Origin: Klebsiella sp. BIGb0407
Lineage (GTDB): Bacteria > Pseudomonadota > Gammaproteobacteria > Enterobacterales > Enterobacteriaceae
NCBI RefSeq assembly: GCF_024807845.1
Contig: NZ_JANUEQ010000005.1
Location: forward strand, 310,001-374,000
Length of the DNA stretch: 64,000 nt
Direction of reading: 5' to 3'
Positions 18,373 through 29,768 of the stretch are shown here, one piece after another. Position 1 is the stretch's first letter; each line of letters opens with the position of its first letter. The notes below the pieces were generated by a model, which saw only the letters and a list, made by a program, of their open reading frames with translations, was not told where the DNA came from and searched no databases. A program made the position numbers and the translations under genes.

Positions 18373-18753
18373 CTATTTTTCCCAGTCATGGCCTTGTGAC
18401 TGAAAGCCGAGAGCCACTGCAAATGCCTGCATGACATCGCGGTCTTCTATACCATTAGCACTTATTTTCCAGTGCGTTATCTCTGGGTTATCACGCAGAA
18501 CTTCTTCGATTAAATACTGCCCGACACCGCGACGACGCGTTATTTCTCTGACGCTGAGCGCGGTAAATATGCCTTGAGTACTGTTCAGGGTTACCTGTAC
18601 CGCACCTAACAGACGTTCATTAAATTTAGCGGCGTAGAGACGTTGATTTTCACTGAGATCTAACTGTGTTACGGCATTTTCAGACCATATTTTTCCAAGA
18701 TCAATCTTATCCTGGGCATCGGGTGCTAACAGACGAATGATAGTGAGTTTCAT
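18373..18753 (-). CDS. panM: PanM (PanZ), PanD maturation factor
   Basis: A 126-residue GNAT-fold protein close to the E. coli PanM length. The acetyl-CoA loop is seen as RRRGVGQYLIEEVL (about 72-85). PanM binds acetyl-CoA or CoA and triggers self-cleavage of the aspartate decarboxylase PanD, and also limits its activity, so it tunes pantothenate synthesis. It lies between livJ and livK on the opposite strand, as in E. coli. Confidence 0.92.
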   Translation of the reverse strand: MKLTIIRLLAPDAQDKIDLGKIWSENAVTQLDLSENQRLYAAKFNERLLGAVQVTLNSTQGIFTALSVREITRRRGVGQYLIEEVLRDNPEITHWKISANGIEDRDVMQAFAVALGFQSQGHDWEK

Positions 18754-19149
18754 AAATGGACAAACCGAAAAGAGGGTAAATAGCGAGTGTACCCAATTTA
18801 TTCGCCCCAGACGCTTTATCTTTTCTGACGCCAGGAGAGGCGGTTTAATTTATGTTCACTTCATAATCCAGAGATAAACATCATGTATTGCCTGAATATC
18901 AGAACAACCTACCAATCTGTAGTGGATTGTTCGGCGCTTTGTATCGCTATTTTATGCTGCAAAACATGCTTTTTTTTGTTTATCTCTGATTGAATACAGC
19001 ATAATATCTCCAGTTAATCGCATGAAATATAGAGAGTTTAGCCGATAATATTGTTAAATATTACGCTAACTCCTTCATGTCATTCATAAAAACAGGTGTT
19101 GGTTACAATATTGCTGTTTGTTTTTTAATCGCACCAGAAGGAAGAAAAA
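18754..19149. other. panM-livK divergent region
   Basis: A gap of about 400 bases, AT-rich in its right half. It must carry the livK promoter and the panM promoter. In E. coli livK is repressed by Lrp with leucine. I see no open frame, clear palindrome or RNA gene to report. Confidence 0.4.
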
Positions 19150-20259
19150 ATGAAGATGAACGCGAAGACATTACTGGCCGGATTCATTGCTCTGGCGGTG
19201 TCTCACGCGGCAACCGCTGAAGACATTAAAGTGGCTGTTGTCGGGGCGATGTCAGGCCCGGTAGCACAATGGGGCGACATGGAATTTAATGGTGCCCGCC
19301 AGGCTATCAAAGACATTAATGCTAAAGGCGGTATCAAAGGGAACAAACTGGTTGCGCTTGAATATGATGATGCTTGCGACCCTAAGCAAGCGGTTGCTGT
19401 CGCCAACAAAATTGTTAACGATGGTGTGAAGTACGTCATTGGTCACCTGTGTTCCTCTTCAACCCAGCCCGCTTCGGATATCTACGAAGATGAAGGCATT
19501 CTGATGATCTCGCCAGGCGCGACCAACCCGGAACTGACGCTACGTGGTTATGAGACCATTATGCGTACTGCCGGCCTGGACTCCTCTCAGGGACCAACGG
19601 CGGCAAAATTTATTCTTGAGCAGGTTAAGCCGCAGCGTATCGGGATTATTCACGATAAGCAGCAATACGGCGAAGGTCTGGCACGCTCGGTACGTGATGA
19701 GCTGAAAAAAAATAATGCCAATATCGTCTTTTTTGACGGTATCACCGCCGGTGATAAAGATTTCTCCACCCTGGTAGCCCGCCTGCAAAAAGAAAATGTC
19801 GATTTTGTTTACTACGGCGGCTATTACCCGGAAATGGGGCAGATCCTGCGTCAGGCACGTTCCGTTGGCCTGAAAACCCAGTTTATGGGGCCAGAAGGGG
19901 TCGGCAATGCGTCTCTGTCGAATATTGCCGGTGATGCGGGTGAAGGCATGCTGGTAACAATGCCAAAACGCTATGACCAGGATCCGGCAAATAAAGCTAT
20001 TGTTGATGAGCTCGTTGCCGAGAAGAAAGATGCGAGCGGACCTTATGTCTGGATCACTTATGCCGCGGTACAGTCACTGGCGCAAGCGCTTGAGCGTAGT
20101 GACAGCACTGAGCCCGTTGATCTCGCGAAAGATTTAAAAGAAAAAGGTGCAAACACCGTAATAGGGCCGCTGAACTGGGATGAAAAAGGCGATCTGAAGG
20201 GATTTGAATTTGGCGTCTTCCAGTGGCATGCCGACGGTTCTTCTACCCCGGCAAAATAA
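19150..20259 (+). CDS. livK: LivK leucine-specific binding protein
   Basis: A 369-residue periplasmic binding protein, the same length as E. coli LivK, with a signal peptide ending SHAATA. It is a paralogue of LivJ and shares long near-identical stretches (such as [19 protein letters not shown]). Family knowledge makes it specific for leucine (and phenylalanine), using the same LivHMGF permease. GAAGGAAG lies ahead of the ATG. It is the first gene of livKHMGF. Confidence 0.95.
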   Translation: MKMNAKTLLAGFIALAVSHAATAEDIKVAVVGAMSGPVAQWGDMEFNGARQAIKDINAKGGIKGNKLVALEYDDACDPKQAVAVANKIVNDGVKYVIGHLCSSSTQPASDIYEDEGILMISPGATNPELTLRGYETIMRTAGLDSSQGPTAAKFILEQVKPQRIGIIHDKQQYGEGLARSVRDELKKNNANIVFFDGITAGDKDFSTLVARLQKENVDFVYYGGYYPEMGQILRQARSVGLKTQFMGPEGVGNASLSNIAGDAGEGMLVTMPKRYDQDPANKAIVDELVAEKKDASGPYVWITYAAVQSLAQALERSDSTEPVDLAKDLKEKGANTVIGPLNWDEKGDLKGFEFGVFQWHADGSSTPAK

Positions 20260-20280
20260 TAATAATCCCCTGTTACCCTC

Positions 20281-20302
20281 CCTTCCGGGTCTGCCCGGAA
20301 GG
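20281..20302 (+). terminator. hairpin between livK and livH
   Basis: A perfect 9-bp stem CCTTCCGGG (20281-20289) with CCCGGAAGG (20294-20302) and a four-base loop, with no T-run. It most likely protects the livK mRNA end or reduces downstream transcription, setting more binding protein than permease. Confidence 0.65.
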
Positions 20303-20319
20303 CATTAAAAGGTTATGTT

Positions 20320-21246
20320 ATGTCCGAGCAGTTTCTCTACTTCCTTCAGCAGATGTTTAATGGCGTCACGCTGGGCAGTACCTATGCGTTGATAGCCATC
20401 GGTTATACGATGGTGTACGGCATTATAGGTATGATTAACTTTGCCCACGGCGAAGTGTATATGATAGGGAGCTACGTCTCCTTTATGATCATCGCCGCGC
20501 TTATGATGCTTGGCATTGATGTCGGCTGGATGCTGGTCGGGGCAGGCTTTATTGGTGCCATCGTTATTGCCAGTGCCTATGGCTGGAGTATAGAACGGGT
20601 AGCCTATCGCCCGGTTCGTAGTTCCAAGCGTCTGATTGCGCTGATCTCTGCCATCGGGATGTCTATCTTCTTACAAAACTACGTCAGCCTGACTGAAGGC
20701 TCACGTGATATCGCCCTGCCAAACTTGTTTGATGGTCAGTGGATTGTCGGTGCCAGTGAAAACTTCACCGCCACTATCACTACCATGCAGCTGGTTATCT
20801 GGGTCGTCACTTTCCTCGCCATGCTGGCCTTGACCCTGTTTATTCGCTACTCCCGTATGGGCCGCGCTTGCCGTGCCTGTGCTGAAGATTTAAAAATGGC
20901 GAGCCTGCTGGGTATCAATACTGACCGCGTTATCTCCCTGACCTTTGTTATCGGTGCCGCTATGGCTGCAGTTGCCGGGGTTCTGTTGGGTCAGTTCTAC
21001 GGCGTTATCAGCCCGTATATTGGCTTTATGGCCGGTATGAAAGCGTTCACCGCTGCGGTATTGGGCGGCATTGGTAGTATTCCTGGCGCGATGATCGGTG
21101 GTCTGATTCTGGGGATTGCTGAAGCCCTTACTTCTGCTTACCTGAGCACTGAATACAAAGATGTGGTTTCCTTTGCGCTGCTTATCGGGGTATTGCTGGT
21201 GATGCCTACCGGTATCCTGGGCCGTCCGGAGGTTGAGAAAGTATGA
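20320..21246 (+). CDS. livH: LivH branched-chain amino acid permease subunit
   Basis: A 308-residue inner-membrane permease with eight or so hydrophobic helices. The hallmarks of this family are [23 protein letters not shown] near the N-terminus and the cytoplasmic EAA-like loop around [20 protein letters not shown]. With LivM it forms the channel of the LIV-I and LS systems. Its stop overlaps the livM start. Confidence 0.96.
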   Translation: MSEQFLYFLQQMFNGVTLGSTYALIAIGYTMVYGIIGMINFAHGEVYMIGSYVSFMIIAALMMLGIDVGWMLVGAGFIGAIVIASAYGWSIERVAYRPVRSSKRLIALISAIGMSIFLQNYVSLTEGSRDIALPNLFDGQWIVGASENFTATITTMQLVIWVVTFLAMLALTLFIRYSRMGRACRACAEDLKMASLLGINTDRVISLTFVIGAAMAAVAGVLLGQFYGVISPYIGFMAGMKAFTAAVLGGIGSIPGAMIGGLILGIAEALTSAYLSTEYKDVVSFALLIGVLLVMPTGILGRPEVEKV

Positions 21247-22520
21247 AACCGATGCATATTGTTTTCTCGCTACTCTCTGCGGTGATGTTTTTCATCCTGG
21301 CCTCGGTATTTATGGGGGTGCAGTTAAGCCTCTCGGGAACCAAACTGGTGGTGAACAGTGCCAGTAGCGTGCGCTGGGAATGGGTGATGATCGGTACTGC
21401 AGTCGTCTTTGTGTTCCAGTTACTGCGTCCGTTATTTACCAAGGGTATGAAAAAAGTCACCGGGCCGAAGTTTGTCTTACCGGCAATGGATGGCTCAACG
21501 CCCAAGCAAAAAATCTTCCTGCTGGCACTGCTGGTGATTGCGGTTGTCTGGCCGTTTATGGCTTCGCGCGGATCGATTGATATTGCCACCATGACCATGA
21601 TCTACATTATTCTCGGACTGGGTCTGAATGTGGTTGTCGGTCTGTCTGGCTTACTGGTTCTGGGATACGGTGGCTTCTATGCTATCGGCGCTTATACCTT
21701 TGCCATGCTTAACCAGTATTATGGCCTGGGCTTCTGGACCTGTCTGCCGATTGCCGGTTTGATGGCGGCCGCAGCGGGTTTCTTACTGGGCTTCCCGGTA
21801 CTGCGTCTGCGAGGGGACTATCTGGCGATTGTCACCTTAGGCTTTGGGGAAATTGTCCGTATTCTGCTGCTTAATAATACCGCGCTGACCGGCGGACCTA
21901 ACGGTATCAGCCAGATCCCGAAACCGACTCTGTTTGGTCTGGAGTTCAGTCGTACCCCACGTGAAGGGGGCTGGGATACCTTCAGTAATTTCTTCAATAT
22001 CAGTTATGACCCAAGTCATAGAGTGGTATTCCTCTACTTAGTGGCCCTGTTGCTGGTGGTTATTACGCTGTTTGTTATCAACCGTCTGCTGCGTATGCCT
22101 CTGGGCCGTGCCTGGGAAGCGCTGCGTGAAGATGAAATTGCCTGTCGTTCTCTCGGTTTAAGTCCGCGTCGTATTAAACTGACCGCCTTTACTATTAGTG
22201 CGGCCTTTGCCGGTTTTGCTGGCACCTTGTTTGCTGCGCGTCAGGGCTTTGTCAGCCCGGAATCCTTTACCTTTGCCGAGTCCGCTTTTGTACTGGCGAT
22301 TGTGGTATTAGGCGGCATGGGATCACAGTTTGCGGTTATTCTGGCCGCTGTCTTGCTGGTGGTATCGCGTGAAATGATGCGTGACTTGAATGAATACAGC
22401 ATGCTGGTACTGGGTGGATTGATGGTACTGATGATGATTTGGCGTCCACAGGGACTGTTACCGATGAATCGTCCGCACCTGAAGCTTAAAACCAGCGATG
22501 TGAAAGGAGAGCAGGCATGA
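21243..22520 (+). CDS. livM: LivM branched-chain amino acid permease subunit
   Basis: A 425-residue inner-membrane permease, the second half of the LIV channel. It has an N-terminal extension of two extra hydrophobic segments before the common core ([20 protein letters not shown]) and a cytoplasmic loop [19 protein letters not shown]. The length matches E. coli LivM. Four-base overlaps with livH and livG indicate translational coupling. Confidence 0.96.
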   Translation: MKPMHIVFSLLSAVMFFILASVFMGVQLSLSGTKLVVNSASSVRWEWVMIGTAVVFVFQLLRPLFTKGMKKVTGPKFVLPAMDGSTPKQKIFLLALLVIAVVWPFMASRGSIDIATMTMIYIILGLGLNVVVGLSGLLVLGYGGFYAIGAYTFAMLNQYYGLGFWTCLPIAGLMAAAAGFLLGFPVLRLRGDYLAIVTLGFGEIVRILLLNNTALTGGPNGISQIPKPTLFGLEFSRTPREGGWDTFSNFFNISYDPSHRVVFLYLVALLLVVITLFVINRLLRMPLGRAWEALREDEIACRSLGLSPRRIKLTAFTISAAFAGFAGTLFAARQGFVSPESFTFAESAFVLAIVVLGGMGSQFAVILAAVLLVVSREMMRDLNEYSMLVLGGLMVLMMIWRPQGLLPMNRPHLKLKTSDVKGEQA

Positions 22521-23284
22521 GTCAGCCATTGTTATCCGTCAGCGGATTGATGATGCGTTTTGGCGGCCTTCTTGCCGTTAACAATGTGTCGCTTGAGCTT
22601 AATGCCGGTGAAATCGTTTCTCTTATTGGCCCGAATGGTGCCGGTAAAACCACGGTCTTTAACTGCCTGACGGGTTTTTATAAACCGACCGGTGGTCAGA
22701 TTTTACTGCGTGATAAACATCTTGAAGGTTTGCCTGGTCAGGAAATTGCTCGTCTCGGCGTCGTCAGAACTTTCCAGCATGTTCGTTTATTCCGTGAAAT
22801 GACGGTGATTGAAAACTTGCTGGTAGCCCAGCATATGCAGCTGAAAACCGGGCTTTTCGCCGGTCTGTTGCAAACCCCGGGTTTTCGTCGTGCTCAGTCA
22901 GAAGCGCTGGAACGTGCTGCTGACTGGCTGGATCGTATTGGCCTGTTAGATCAGGCTAACCGTCAGGCCAGTAACCTTGCCTATGGTGACCAGCGTCGTC
23001 TGGAAATCGCCCGTTGCATGGTCACTCAGCCAGAAATTCTGATGCTGGATGAACCTGCTGCTGGTCTGAACCCGAAAGAAACCAAAGAACTCGACGAGTT
23101 AATCATGGAACTGCGTAATCATCACAATACCTCGGTGTTGCTGATTGAGCATGATATGAAACTGGTTATGGGAATATCTGACCGTATCTACGTAGTGAAT
23201 CAGGGAACGCCGTTAGCTAACGGCACGCCGGAGCAAATCCGCAATAACCCTGATGTTATCCGTGCCTATTTGGGTGAAGCATAG
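22517..23284 (+). CDS. livG: LivG ABC ATPase
   Basis: A 255-residue ATPase of the branched-chain amino acid transporter. Walker A is GPNGAGKTT and Walker B is [10 protein letters not shown]. The signature is the LivG variant [14 protein letters not shown] in place of LSGGQ, as in E. coli. It ends in the family's C-terminal helix with DVIRAYLGE. Confidence 0.96.
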   Translation: MSQPLLSVSGLMMRFGGLLAVNNVSLELNAGEIVSLIGPNGAGKTTVFNCLTGFYKPTGGQILLRDKHLEGLPGQEIARLGVVRTFQHVRLFREMTVIENLLVAQHMQLKTGLFAGLLQTPGFRRAQSEALERAADWLDRIGLLDQANRQASNLAYGDQRRLEIARCMVTQPEILMLDEPAAGLNPKETKELDELIMELRNHHNTSVLLIEHDMKLVMGISDRIYVVNQGTPLANGTPEQIRNNPDVIRAYLGEA

Positions 23285-23298
23285 GGGTGAGGCCTGAG

Positions 23299-24012
23299 AT
23301 GGAAAATGTAATTTTGTCGTTTGACAAGGTAAGTACCCACTATGGAAAGATCCAGGCACTGCACGACGTCAGCCTGCATATTAAACAAGGTGAAATCGTT
23401 ACCTTGATCGGCGCTAACGGAGCGGGTAAAACCACTCTGCTGGGCTCGCTCTGCGGCGACCCACGAGCTTCAAGCGGTCGTATTACGTTTGATGGTAAAG
23501 ACATTACTGACTGGCAAACCGCACGTATTATGCGTGAAGCGGTGGCGATTGTTCCGGAAGGGCGTCGTGTATTTTCGCGTATGACAGTGGAAGAGAACCT
23601 GGCAATGGGTGGCTTCTTCGTGGAACGTGACCTGTTTCATGAGCGCGTTGAGGGTATCTACAAGCTGTTTCCTCGTTTGCATGAACGCCGTATTCAGCGC
23701 GCCGGAACCATGTCTGGCGGAGAACAGCAAATGCTGGCGATTGGCCGGGCATTGATGAGCCAGCCGCGCTTGCTGCTGCTTGACGAGCCTTCTCTGGGAC
23801 TGGCACCGATTATTATTCAGCAAATCTTCGATACCATTGAACAGTTACGCAGCGAAGGGATGACAATCTTCCTGGTTGAGCAAAACGCCAATCAGGCCCT
23901 GAAACTGGCCGATCGTGGTTACGTGCTGGAAAATGGTCACGTAGTGCTCGAAGACACGGGTGATGCTCTGCTCGCTAACGAAGCTGTTCGTAGTGCTTAT
24001 CTCGGAGGATAA
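23299..24012 (+). CDS. livF: LivF ABC ATPase
   Basis: A 237-residue ATPase, the partner of LivG. Walker A is GANGAGKTT, the signature is TMSGGEQQMLAIGRAL and Walker B is LLLLDEPSLG. The ATG at 23299 is chosen because GGGGTGAGG lies just upstream and the protein then matches the E. coli length; an in-frame GTG at 23287 falls inside this ribosome site. It is the last gene of livKHMGF. Confidence 0.95.
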   Translation: MENVILSFDKVSTHYGKIQALHDVSLHIKQGEIVTLIGANGAGKTTLLGSLCGDPRASSGRITFDGKDITDWQTARIMREAVAIVPEGRRVFSRMTVEENLAMGGFFVERDLFHERVEGIYKLFPRLHERRIQRAGTMSGGEQQMLAIGRALMSQPRLLLLDEPSLGLAPIIIQQIFDTIEQLRSEGMTIFLVEQNANQALKLADRGYVLENGHVVLEDTGDALLANEAVRSAYLGG

Positions 24013-24028
24013 TTCCTGCTGATTCTCC

Positions 24029-24068
24029 AGGCAGGCAGCATGATATTTTGTATCAGGTATGCCTGCCT
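24029..24068 (+). terminator. liv operon terminator-like hairpin
   Basis: A 9-bp perfect stem AGGCAGGCA (24029-24037) with TGCCTGCCT (24060-24068). Inside it is a second stem, TGATA with TATCA. It begins 17 bases after the livF stop. No long T-run follows. Confidence 0.65.
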
Positions 24069-24274
24069 TATCTATAAACTGTCATTATTGATATTTTTTT
24101 ACGGAATAAACCTCTCACAATACCGTTATCCCGCGCCGTTATCCTGTGTTGTTACCTTTCTCGCTATATTATCTTGATATAATTCAATTATTAGGTGTTA
24201 AATATTGTTTAGATACACATTGAAATGTTATCGCAACATAGCTGCAATATTTCCGTGATGTAAACGGCATATTT

Positions 24275-24281
24275 CTGTCAT
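24275..24281 (+). promoter_or_regulatory. candidate Pho box half-site upstream of ugpB
   Basis: CTGTCAT at 24275-24281 matches a PhoB half-site exactly, and a weaker ACGGCAT lies 11 bases upstream in the same phase. Another CTGTCAT occurs at 24079-24085. E. coli ugpB is a PhoB-activated gene, so a Pho box is expected here; the remaining half-sites are poor. The rest of the 24013-24359 gap is AT-rich and holds no gene that I can see. Confidence 0.45.
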
Positions 24282-24359
24282 TCAACTATGTCATGTTAAC
24301 TCTCGAGCATAAAACGCGTGATTTCGCGCATCCGGCACAATTTAAGAGAGTGAATCTGA

Positions 24360-25676
24360 ATGACACTGTTACGACACACCGCTTTAGGGCTGACGCTGGG
24401 TCTGGCACTGACCAGCCAGGCGATGGCAGTTACATCTATTCCTTTTTGGCATTCTATGGACGGGCAACTGGGCAAGGAAGTCGATGCTCTGGCGACGCGT
24501 TTTAACGAAACCCATCCAGACTACAAAATCGTGCCGGTTTACAAAGGTAACTACGAGCAGAACCTGGCAGCAGGAATTGCAGCGTACCGTACCGGTAATG
24601 CACCTGCGCTGCTGCAAGTTTATGAAGTCGGAACCGCAACGATGATGGCATCGAAAGCTATCAAGCCAGTGTATGAAGTGTTCAAAGACGCAGGCATTGT
24701 TTTTGATGAGTCACAGTTTGTTCCGACCGTATCAGGCTACTACACCGATTCCAAAACCGGGCACTTACTGTCCCAGCCGTTTAACAGCTCAACCCCGGTG
24801 CTGTACTACAACAAAGATGCGTTTAAAAAAGCGGGTCTCGATCCTGAAAAACCACCAAAAACCTGGCAGGAATTGGCTGACTACAGTGCGAAATTACGCG
24901 CATCAGGTATGAAGTGCGGTTACGCCAGCGGCTGGCAGGGTTGGATTCAGCTGGAAAACTTTAGCGCATGGAATGGCCTGCCGGTCGCGACTAAAAATAA
25001 CGGTTTCGATGGTACTGATGCAGTTCTGGTGTTCAATGCCCCAGAGCAGGTCAAACATATTCAGCTGTTGCAAGATATGAACAAGAAGGGCGATTTCAGC
25101 TACTTCGGCCGTAAAGATGAGTCTACTGAAAAATTCTACAGCGGTGACTGTGCTATCACGACCGCTTCTTCCGGTTCACTGGCCGACATTCGCCAGTATG
25201 CGAAGTTTAATTATGGCGTAGGTATGCTGCCTTACGATGCCGACAATAAAAATGCGCCACAGAATGCCATTATCGGCGGTGCCAGCCTGTGGGTGATGGA
25301 CGGTAAAGATCCGGGTACTTACAAGGGCGTTGCTGAATTCCTCGAGTTCCTGGCTGAGCCTGAAAATGCTGCTGAATGGCACCAGAAAACCGGTTACCTG
25401 CCGATCACCACCGCTGCTTATGACCTGACCAAAAAAGAGGGCTTCTATGACAAGAACCCTGGCGCTGATATTGCTACCCGTCAGATGCTGAATAAACCGC
25501 CTTTGGCTTACACTAAAGGCTTGCGTTTGGGCAACATGCCACAAATCCGTACCGTGGTCGACGAAGAGCTGGAATCTGTCTGGAGTGGTAAAAAGACGCC
25601 ACAGCAAGCACTGGACACCAGCGTAGAACGTGGTAACCAACTGCTGCGCCGCTTTGAGCAGTCAACTAAGTCATAA
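24360..25676 (+). CDS. ugpB: UgpB glycerol-3-phosphate-binding protein
   Basis: A 438-residue periplasmic binding protein, identical in length to E. coli UgpB, with a signal peptide ending SQAMA. It captures sn-glycerol-3-phosphate and glycerophosphodiesters (including glycerophosphocholine) for the UgpAEC2 importer. The family motif [16 protein letters not shown] follows the signal. It is the first gene of ugpBAECQ, expected to be induced under phosphate starvation. Confidence 0.95.
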   Translation: MTLLRHTALGLTLGLALTSQAMAVTSIPFWHSMDGQLGKEVDALATRFNETHPDYKIVPVYKGNYEQNLAAGIAAYRTGNAPALLQVYEVGTATMMASKAIKPVYEVFKDAGIVFDESQFVPTVSGYYTDSKTGHLLSQPFNSSTPVLYYNKDAFKKAGLDPEKPPKTWQELADYSAKLRASGMKCGYASGWQGWIQLENFSAWNGLPVATKNNGFDGTDAVLVFNAPEQVKHIQLLQDMNKKGDFSYFGRKDESTEKFYSGDCAITTASSGSLADIRQYAKFNYGVGMLPYDADNKNAPQNAIIGGASLWVMDGKDPGTYKGVAEFLEFLAEPENAAEWHQKTGYLPITTAAYDLTKKEGFYDKNPGADIATRQMLNKPPLAYTKGLRLGNMPQIRTVVDEELESVWSGKKTPQQALDTSVERGNQLLRRFEQSTKS

Positions 25677-25696
25677 AAAATAAAGAGTCTCCCCCA

Positions 25697-25735
25697 GGAT
25701 AAACGGCGTAACAGCCGTTTATCCTCTCTGTTTTT
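25697..25735 (+). terminator. hairpin with T-run between ugpB and ugpA
   Basis: A perfect 11-bp stem GGATAAACGGC (25697-25707) with GCCGTTTATCC (25714-25724), then five T at 25731-25735. This is a good Rho-independent terminator inside the operon, probably a partial one that lowers permease relative to binding protein. Confidence 0.8.
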
Positions 25736-25809
25736 ACCGCAGAGTGACTCAGTCATCAGGCGAATGGATATCAGCATCATTCCCCGAATACGTGCAAAAG
25801 AGTAACGCT

Positions 25810-26697
25810 ATGTCATCATCTCGTCCGGTATTTCGCTCCAGCTGGCTGCCCTATGCTTTGGTTCTCCCACAACTGGCCATTACCGTCATCTTCTTTATCT
25901 GGCCTGCTGGCGAAGCGCTATGGTACTCACTGCAAAGCACCGATCCCTTCGGGATTTCGAGTACTTTTGTCGGCCTGGAAAACTTCAGACAGCTGTTCAG
26001 TAATAGCTACTATCTGGACTCCTTTTACACCACGATAGTTTTCAGTAGCCTGGTGGCGGGCTGCGGTATGCTGATCTCGCTGTTTTTAGCCGCTCTGGTT
26101 GACTATGTGATACGCGGCAGTCGCTTCTATCAAACTCTGCTGTTACTGCCCTACGCGATTGCCCCGGCAATAGCTGCGGTACTCTGGATGTTTTTATTCA
26201 GTCCCGGACGGGGCTTAATCACTCACGCGCTGGATTATTTTGGTTACGAGTGGAACCACGCCCGTAACAGTGGCCAGGCGATGTTCCTGGTGGTATTTGC
26301 TTCGGTGTGGAAGCAAATCAGCTATAACTTCCTGTTTTTCTTCGCCGCATTGCAATCGATTCCTCGCTCACTGGTTGAAGCTGCGGCGATTGACGGTGCC
26401 GGGCCTGTACGCCGATTCTTCAAGATTTCACTACCGCTGATTGCGCCAGTGAGTTTCTTCCTGCTGGTGGTGAACCTGGTGTATGCCTTCTTCGATACCT
26501 TCCCGGTCATTGACGCCGCGACAGGGGGTGGGCCAATGCAGGCAACCACGACGCTGATTTATAAAATTTACCGCGAAGGTTTTGCCGGGCTCGACCTGTC
26601 TTCATCGGCAGCACAATCCGTCGTGCTGATGTTCCTGGTCATTATCCTGACAGTGGTTCAATTTCGCTTCGTGGAACGCAAGGTACGCTACCAATGA
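25810..26697 (+). CDS. ugpA: UgpA glycerol-3-phosphate permease subunit
   Basis: A 295-residue inner-membrane permease with six helices and the EAA loop [22 protein letters not shown], which docks on UgpC. The ATG at 25810 gives the E. coli N-terminus [10 protein letters not shown]; upstream in-frame codons are not supported. Its stop overlaps the ugpE start. Confidence 0.95.
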   Translation: MSSSRPVFRSSWLPYALVLPQLAITVIFFIWPAGEALWYSLQSTDPFGISSTFVGLENFRQLFSNSYYLDSFYTTIVFSSLVAGCGMLISLFLAALVDYVIRGSRFYQTLLLLPYAIAPAIAAVLWMFLFSPGRGLITHALDYFGYEWNHARNSGQAMFLVVFASVWKQISYNFLFFFAALQSIPRSLVEAAAIDGAGPVRRFFKISLPLIAPVSFFLLVVNLVYAFFDTFPVIDAATGGGPMQATTTLIYKIYREGFAGLDLSSSAAQSVVLMFLVIILTVVQFRFVERKVRYQ

Positions 26698-27539
26698 TTG
26701 AGAATAACCGTGGTCTGACATGGTTCAGCCATTCCATGCTGGCACTGGCTGTCATCGTGATTTTATTTCCGTTATATGTTGCATTTGTCGCGGCAACGCT
26801 GGATAACGAAGCCATTTACCAGACGCCGATGACGCTTATCCCCGGCTCTCACCTGTGGGAAAATATCAGCCTTATCTGGAATCAGGGTGTGTCGAGTAAC
26901 AGTGCACCCTTTGGCCTGATGCTGTTTAACAGTGCCTTTATGGCGCTGGCGATTACCTTTGGCAAAATCACCGTTTCGATTCTTTCCGCCTTTGCCATTG
27001 TCTGGTTCCGTTTCCCGTTTCGTACGCTATTTTTCTGGATGATTTTCATCACTCTGATGCTGCCGGTAGAAGTGCGTATTTTCCCGACCGTCGATGTGGT
27101 AGCCAATCTGAATATGATTGATAGCTATGCCGGTTTAACTCTGCCACTGATGGCATCGGCCACCGCAACCTTCCTGTTTCGTCAGTTCTTTATGACGTTA
27201 CCTGACGAGCTTATCGAAGCTGCGCGTATTGATGGCGCTTCACCTATGCGCTTTTTTGTCGACATTGTGCTGCCATTATCAAAAACCAACCTCGCAGCGC
27301 TGTTTGTTATCACTTTTATCTACGGCTGGAATCAGTATCTCTGGCCGTTGTTGATTATTAGCGATGCCTCTCTTGGCACTGCGGTTGCGGGTATCAAAGG
27401 CATGATATCCAGCGGCGAAGGTTCAACCCAGTGGAATCAGGTTATGGCCGCAATGCTACTTACCCTTATTCCGCCCGTATTGGTTGTTTTAGTGATGCAG
27501 CGTGCGTTTGTACGCGGACTAGTTGAGAGTGAGAAATAA
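26694..27539 (+). CDS. ugpE: UgpE glycerol-3-phosphate permease subunit
   Basis: A 281-residue permease, same length as in E. coli, with six helices and the EAA loop [22 protein letters not shown]. It pairs with UgpA to form the channel. Four-base overlap with ugpA. Confidence 0.96.
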   Translation: MIENNRGLTWFSHSMLALAVIVILFPLYVAFVAATLDNEAIYQTPMTLIPGSHLWENISLIWNQGVSSNSAPFGLMLFNSAFMALAITFGKITVSILSAFAIVWFRFPFRTLFFWMIFITLMLPVEVRIFPTVDVVANLNMIDSYAGLTLPLMASATATFLFRQFFMTLPDELIEAARIDGASPMRFFVDIVLPLSKTNLAALFVITFIYGWNQYLWPLLIISDASLGTAVAGIKGMISSGEGSTQWNQVMAAMLLTLIPPVLVVLVMQRAFVRGLVESEK

Positions 27540-27542
27540 CAG

Positions 27543-28613
27543 ATGGCAGGATTAAAGCTACAGGCAGTCACAAAAAGCTGGGATGGCAAAACGCAGGTTA
27601 TTCAGCCCTTAACCGTTGATGTTGCTGACGGTGAGTTTATTGTCATGGTAGGGCCATCAGGCTGTGGAAAATCCACCTTATTACGGATGGTTGCCGGGCT
27701 GGAGCGAGTGACCAGCGGCGATATCTGGATTGATAATAAGCGTGTGACCGAAATGGAACCCAAAGAGCGTGGTATCGCCATGGTATTCCAGAACTATGCG
27801 TTATATCCGCATATGACAGTTGAAGAGAATATGGCCTGGGGCCTGAAAATTCGTGGCATGGGGAAAGAGCAAATTCGCCAGAAGGTACTGGAAGCCGCAC
27901 GTATTCTGGAGCTGGATAATTTTCTCACCCGTCGTCCCCGTGAGCTTTCAGGCGGCCAGCGTCAGCGTGTGGCAATGGGAAGGGCGATTGTACGCTCTCC
28001 GGAACTGTTTTTATTTGATGAGCCACTGTCAAACCTTGATGCCAAATTACGCGTACAGATGCGTCTGGAACTACAGCAGCTGCACCGTCGTCTGAAAACC
28101 ACCAGCCTCTATGTTACGCATGACCAGGTTGAAGCGATGACGCTGGCGCAGCGCGTAATGGTGATGAACAAAGGCATTGCCGAGCAGATTGGCACGCCAG
28201 TGGAAGTCTATGAGCGTCCGGCAACCCGTTTTGTTGCCAGCTTTATCGGCTCGCCAGCGATGAACCTGCTGGAAGGCAAGGTGAGCGTTGATGGTCAGTG
28301 TTTCGAGCCGGAAGGCGGCGGTGCTATCCCGCTGGGCAGCACCCATTTAGCGCTGGCAGGAAAAACGATTACCCTGGGTATTCGCCCTGAGCATATTGAG
28401 TTAAGCTCTGAGGCCGAAGGCGGTGTTCCACTGGTTACGGAAACGCTGGAGATCCTTGGCGCAGATAATCTGGTACATGGACGCTTTGGTCAGCAGAAAG
28501 TGATAGTTCGCCTGGATCACAAACTGCGTCCTGAGCCGGGCAGCAAGTTATGGCTGCATATCCCAGAAGAACATCTGCACTTCTTTGATGCTAAAACCGG
28601 ACACCGTCTATGA
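27543..28613 (+). CDS. ugpC: UgpC ABC ATPase
   Basis: A 356-residue ATPase, same length as E. coli UgpC and closely related to MalK. Walker A is GPSGCGKST (37-45), the signature is [15 protein letters not shown], Walker B is [12 protein letters not shown], and a C-terminal regulatory TOBE-type domain covers about 240-356. Its stop overlaps the ugpQ start. Confidence 0.96.
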   Translation: MAGLKLQAVTKSWDGKTQVIQPLTVDVADGEFIVMVGPSGCGKSTLLRMVAGLERVTSGDIWIDNKRVTEMEPKERGIAMVFQNYALYPHMTVEENMAWGLKIRGMGKEQIRQKVLEAARILELDNFLTRRPRELSGGQRQRVAMGRAIVRSPELFLFDEPLSNLDAKLRVQMRLELQQLHRRLKTTSLYVTHDQVEAMTLAQRVMVMNKGIAEQIGTPVEVYERPATRFVASFIGSPAMNLLEGKVSVDGQCFEPEGGGAIPLGSTHLALAGKTITLGIRPEHIELSSEAEGGVPLVTETLEILGADNLVHGRFGQQKVIVRLDHKLRPEPGSKLWLHIPEEHLHFFDAKTGHRL

Positions 28614-29368
28614 GTCACTGGCCTTATCCGAAAATAGTCGCCCATCGTGGCGGCGGCAAACTGGCACCTGAAAATACCTTAGCAGCCATAGATATCGGCG
28701 CGCATTACGGCCACACCATGATTGAGTTTGATGCCAAACTTTCTCAGGACGGGCAAATTTTCCTGCTGCATGACGATACCCTCGAACGTACCAGCAATGG
28801 CTGGGGTGTCGCCGGTGATTTACGCTGGGATCAGTTAGTCAATGTCGATGCTGGTAGCTGGTTTAGCGGTGAGTTTACGGGTGAGCCTTTACCGCTGTTA
28901 TCGCAGGTTGCCGGGCGTTGTCGGCAGCATGGGATGATGGCCAATATCGAAATAAAACCCACTACCGGACTGGAAAGTGAAACCGGTACCGCCGTGGCTT
29001 TGGCCGCGCGTGAATTGTGGCATGGGCAAACTGCACCGCTACTGTCCTCTTTTGCTATCGAGGCCCTTGAGGCCGCTCAGCAGGCGGCTCCGGAACTCCC
29101 GAGAGGGCTGTTACTGGACAGCTGGCGTGAAGACTGGCTGGAACTCACCACAAGGCTTGGCTGTGTTTCCATTCACCTGAACCACAAATTGCTCGATGAA
29201 ACGCGTGTGGCGATGCTGAAGGCCGCTGGCTTGCATATTCTGGTGTATACCGTTAATTCACCTGCACGTGCGGCACAGTTGTTGCTGTGGGGCGTTGATG
29301 CGATTTGTACGGATCGTATCGACCAGATTGGCCCGAACTTTTCTGCCACCGATGCGCTGTTAGTTTAA
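28610..29368 (+). CDS. ugpQ: UgpQ glycerophosphodiester phosphodiesterase
   Basis: A 252-residue cytoplasmic GDPD-family enzyme that hydrolyses glycerophosphodiesters imported by Ugp to glycerol-3-phosphate and an alcohol. Catalytic motifs seen are AHRGG with APENT (metal Glu), EFDAKL and [11 protein letters not shown], then IEIKP. It has no signal peptide, in contrast to GlpQ. It is slightly longer than the E. coli protein (247). Confidence 0.95.
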   Translation: MSHWPYPKIVAHRGGGKLAPENTLAAIDIGAHYGHTMIEFDAKLSQDGQIFLLHDDTLERTSNGWGVAGDLRWDQLVNVDAGSWFSGEFTGEPLPLLSQVAGRCRQHGMMANIEIKPTTGLESETGTAVALAARELWHGQTAPLLSSFAIEALEAAQQAAPELPRGLLLDSWREDWLELTTRLGCVSIHLNHKLLDETRVAMLKAAGLHILVYTVNSPARAAQLLLWGVDAICTDRIDQIGPNFSATDALLV

Positions 29369-29377
29369 GCTGATGTT

Positions 29378-29415
29378 TTAACGCCAGCTCACTTCCGAGA
29401 CTGGCGTTAAGTTTT
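29378..29415. terminator. bidirectional terminator between ugpQ and yhhA
   Basis: A perfect 10-bp stem TTAACGCCAG (29378-29387) with CTGGCGTTAA (29401-29410), followed by GTTTT, lies between two convergent genes. Confidence 0.8.
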
Positions 29416-29728
29416 AAGGCTGACTCCCCAGTTTCTCGCGCTCGTTGTTCTTCGGCGGCGCTTTTCTGATACCCGGCTGTGATTCCAGAACGCGCTGTCT
29501 CTGCGTATTGAGGCTGTTATTGAGCTGCTGTTGCTGCTGCAAACTTTGACTCTGAATCTGTTGATTCAGGGTCTTTTGCTGTTGCTGCTGCTGAGCTTGC
29601 ATCTGGGTCTGTAGCCGCTGCTGAGATGGGTTCTGATAACCCGGCAAGTTAGGATTATTGAGTGTATTAGGTGCCTGAGCCTGACTACCTAAGGGCAGCA
29701 GCAGTACCAGTAACAGTAATTTTTTCAT
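29414..29728 (-). CDS. yhhA: YhhA, Gln-rich exported protein (DUF2756)
   Basis: A 104-residue protein with a cleavable signal ([19 protein letters not shown]) followed by a Gln-rich low-complexity body (several runs of five to six Gln) and a Lys/Arg-rich tail. It occupies the place of yhhA beside ugpQ and is shorter than E. coli YhhA, which is about 146. AAGGAG precedes the ATG at 29728; the longer open frame upstream overlaps yhhY and is not real. Function unknown. Confidence 0.75.
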   Translation of the reverse strand: MKKLLLLVLLLPLGSQAQAPNTLNNPNLPGYQNPSQQRLQTQMQAQQQQQQKTLNQQIQSQSLQQQQQLNNSLNTQRQRVLESQPGIRKAPPKNNEREKLGSQP

Positions 29729-29768
29729 CGCTAGCTCCTTATGGCAGAGGTTCTGACAGTATACGCGA

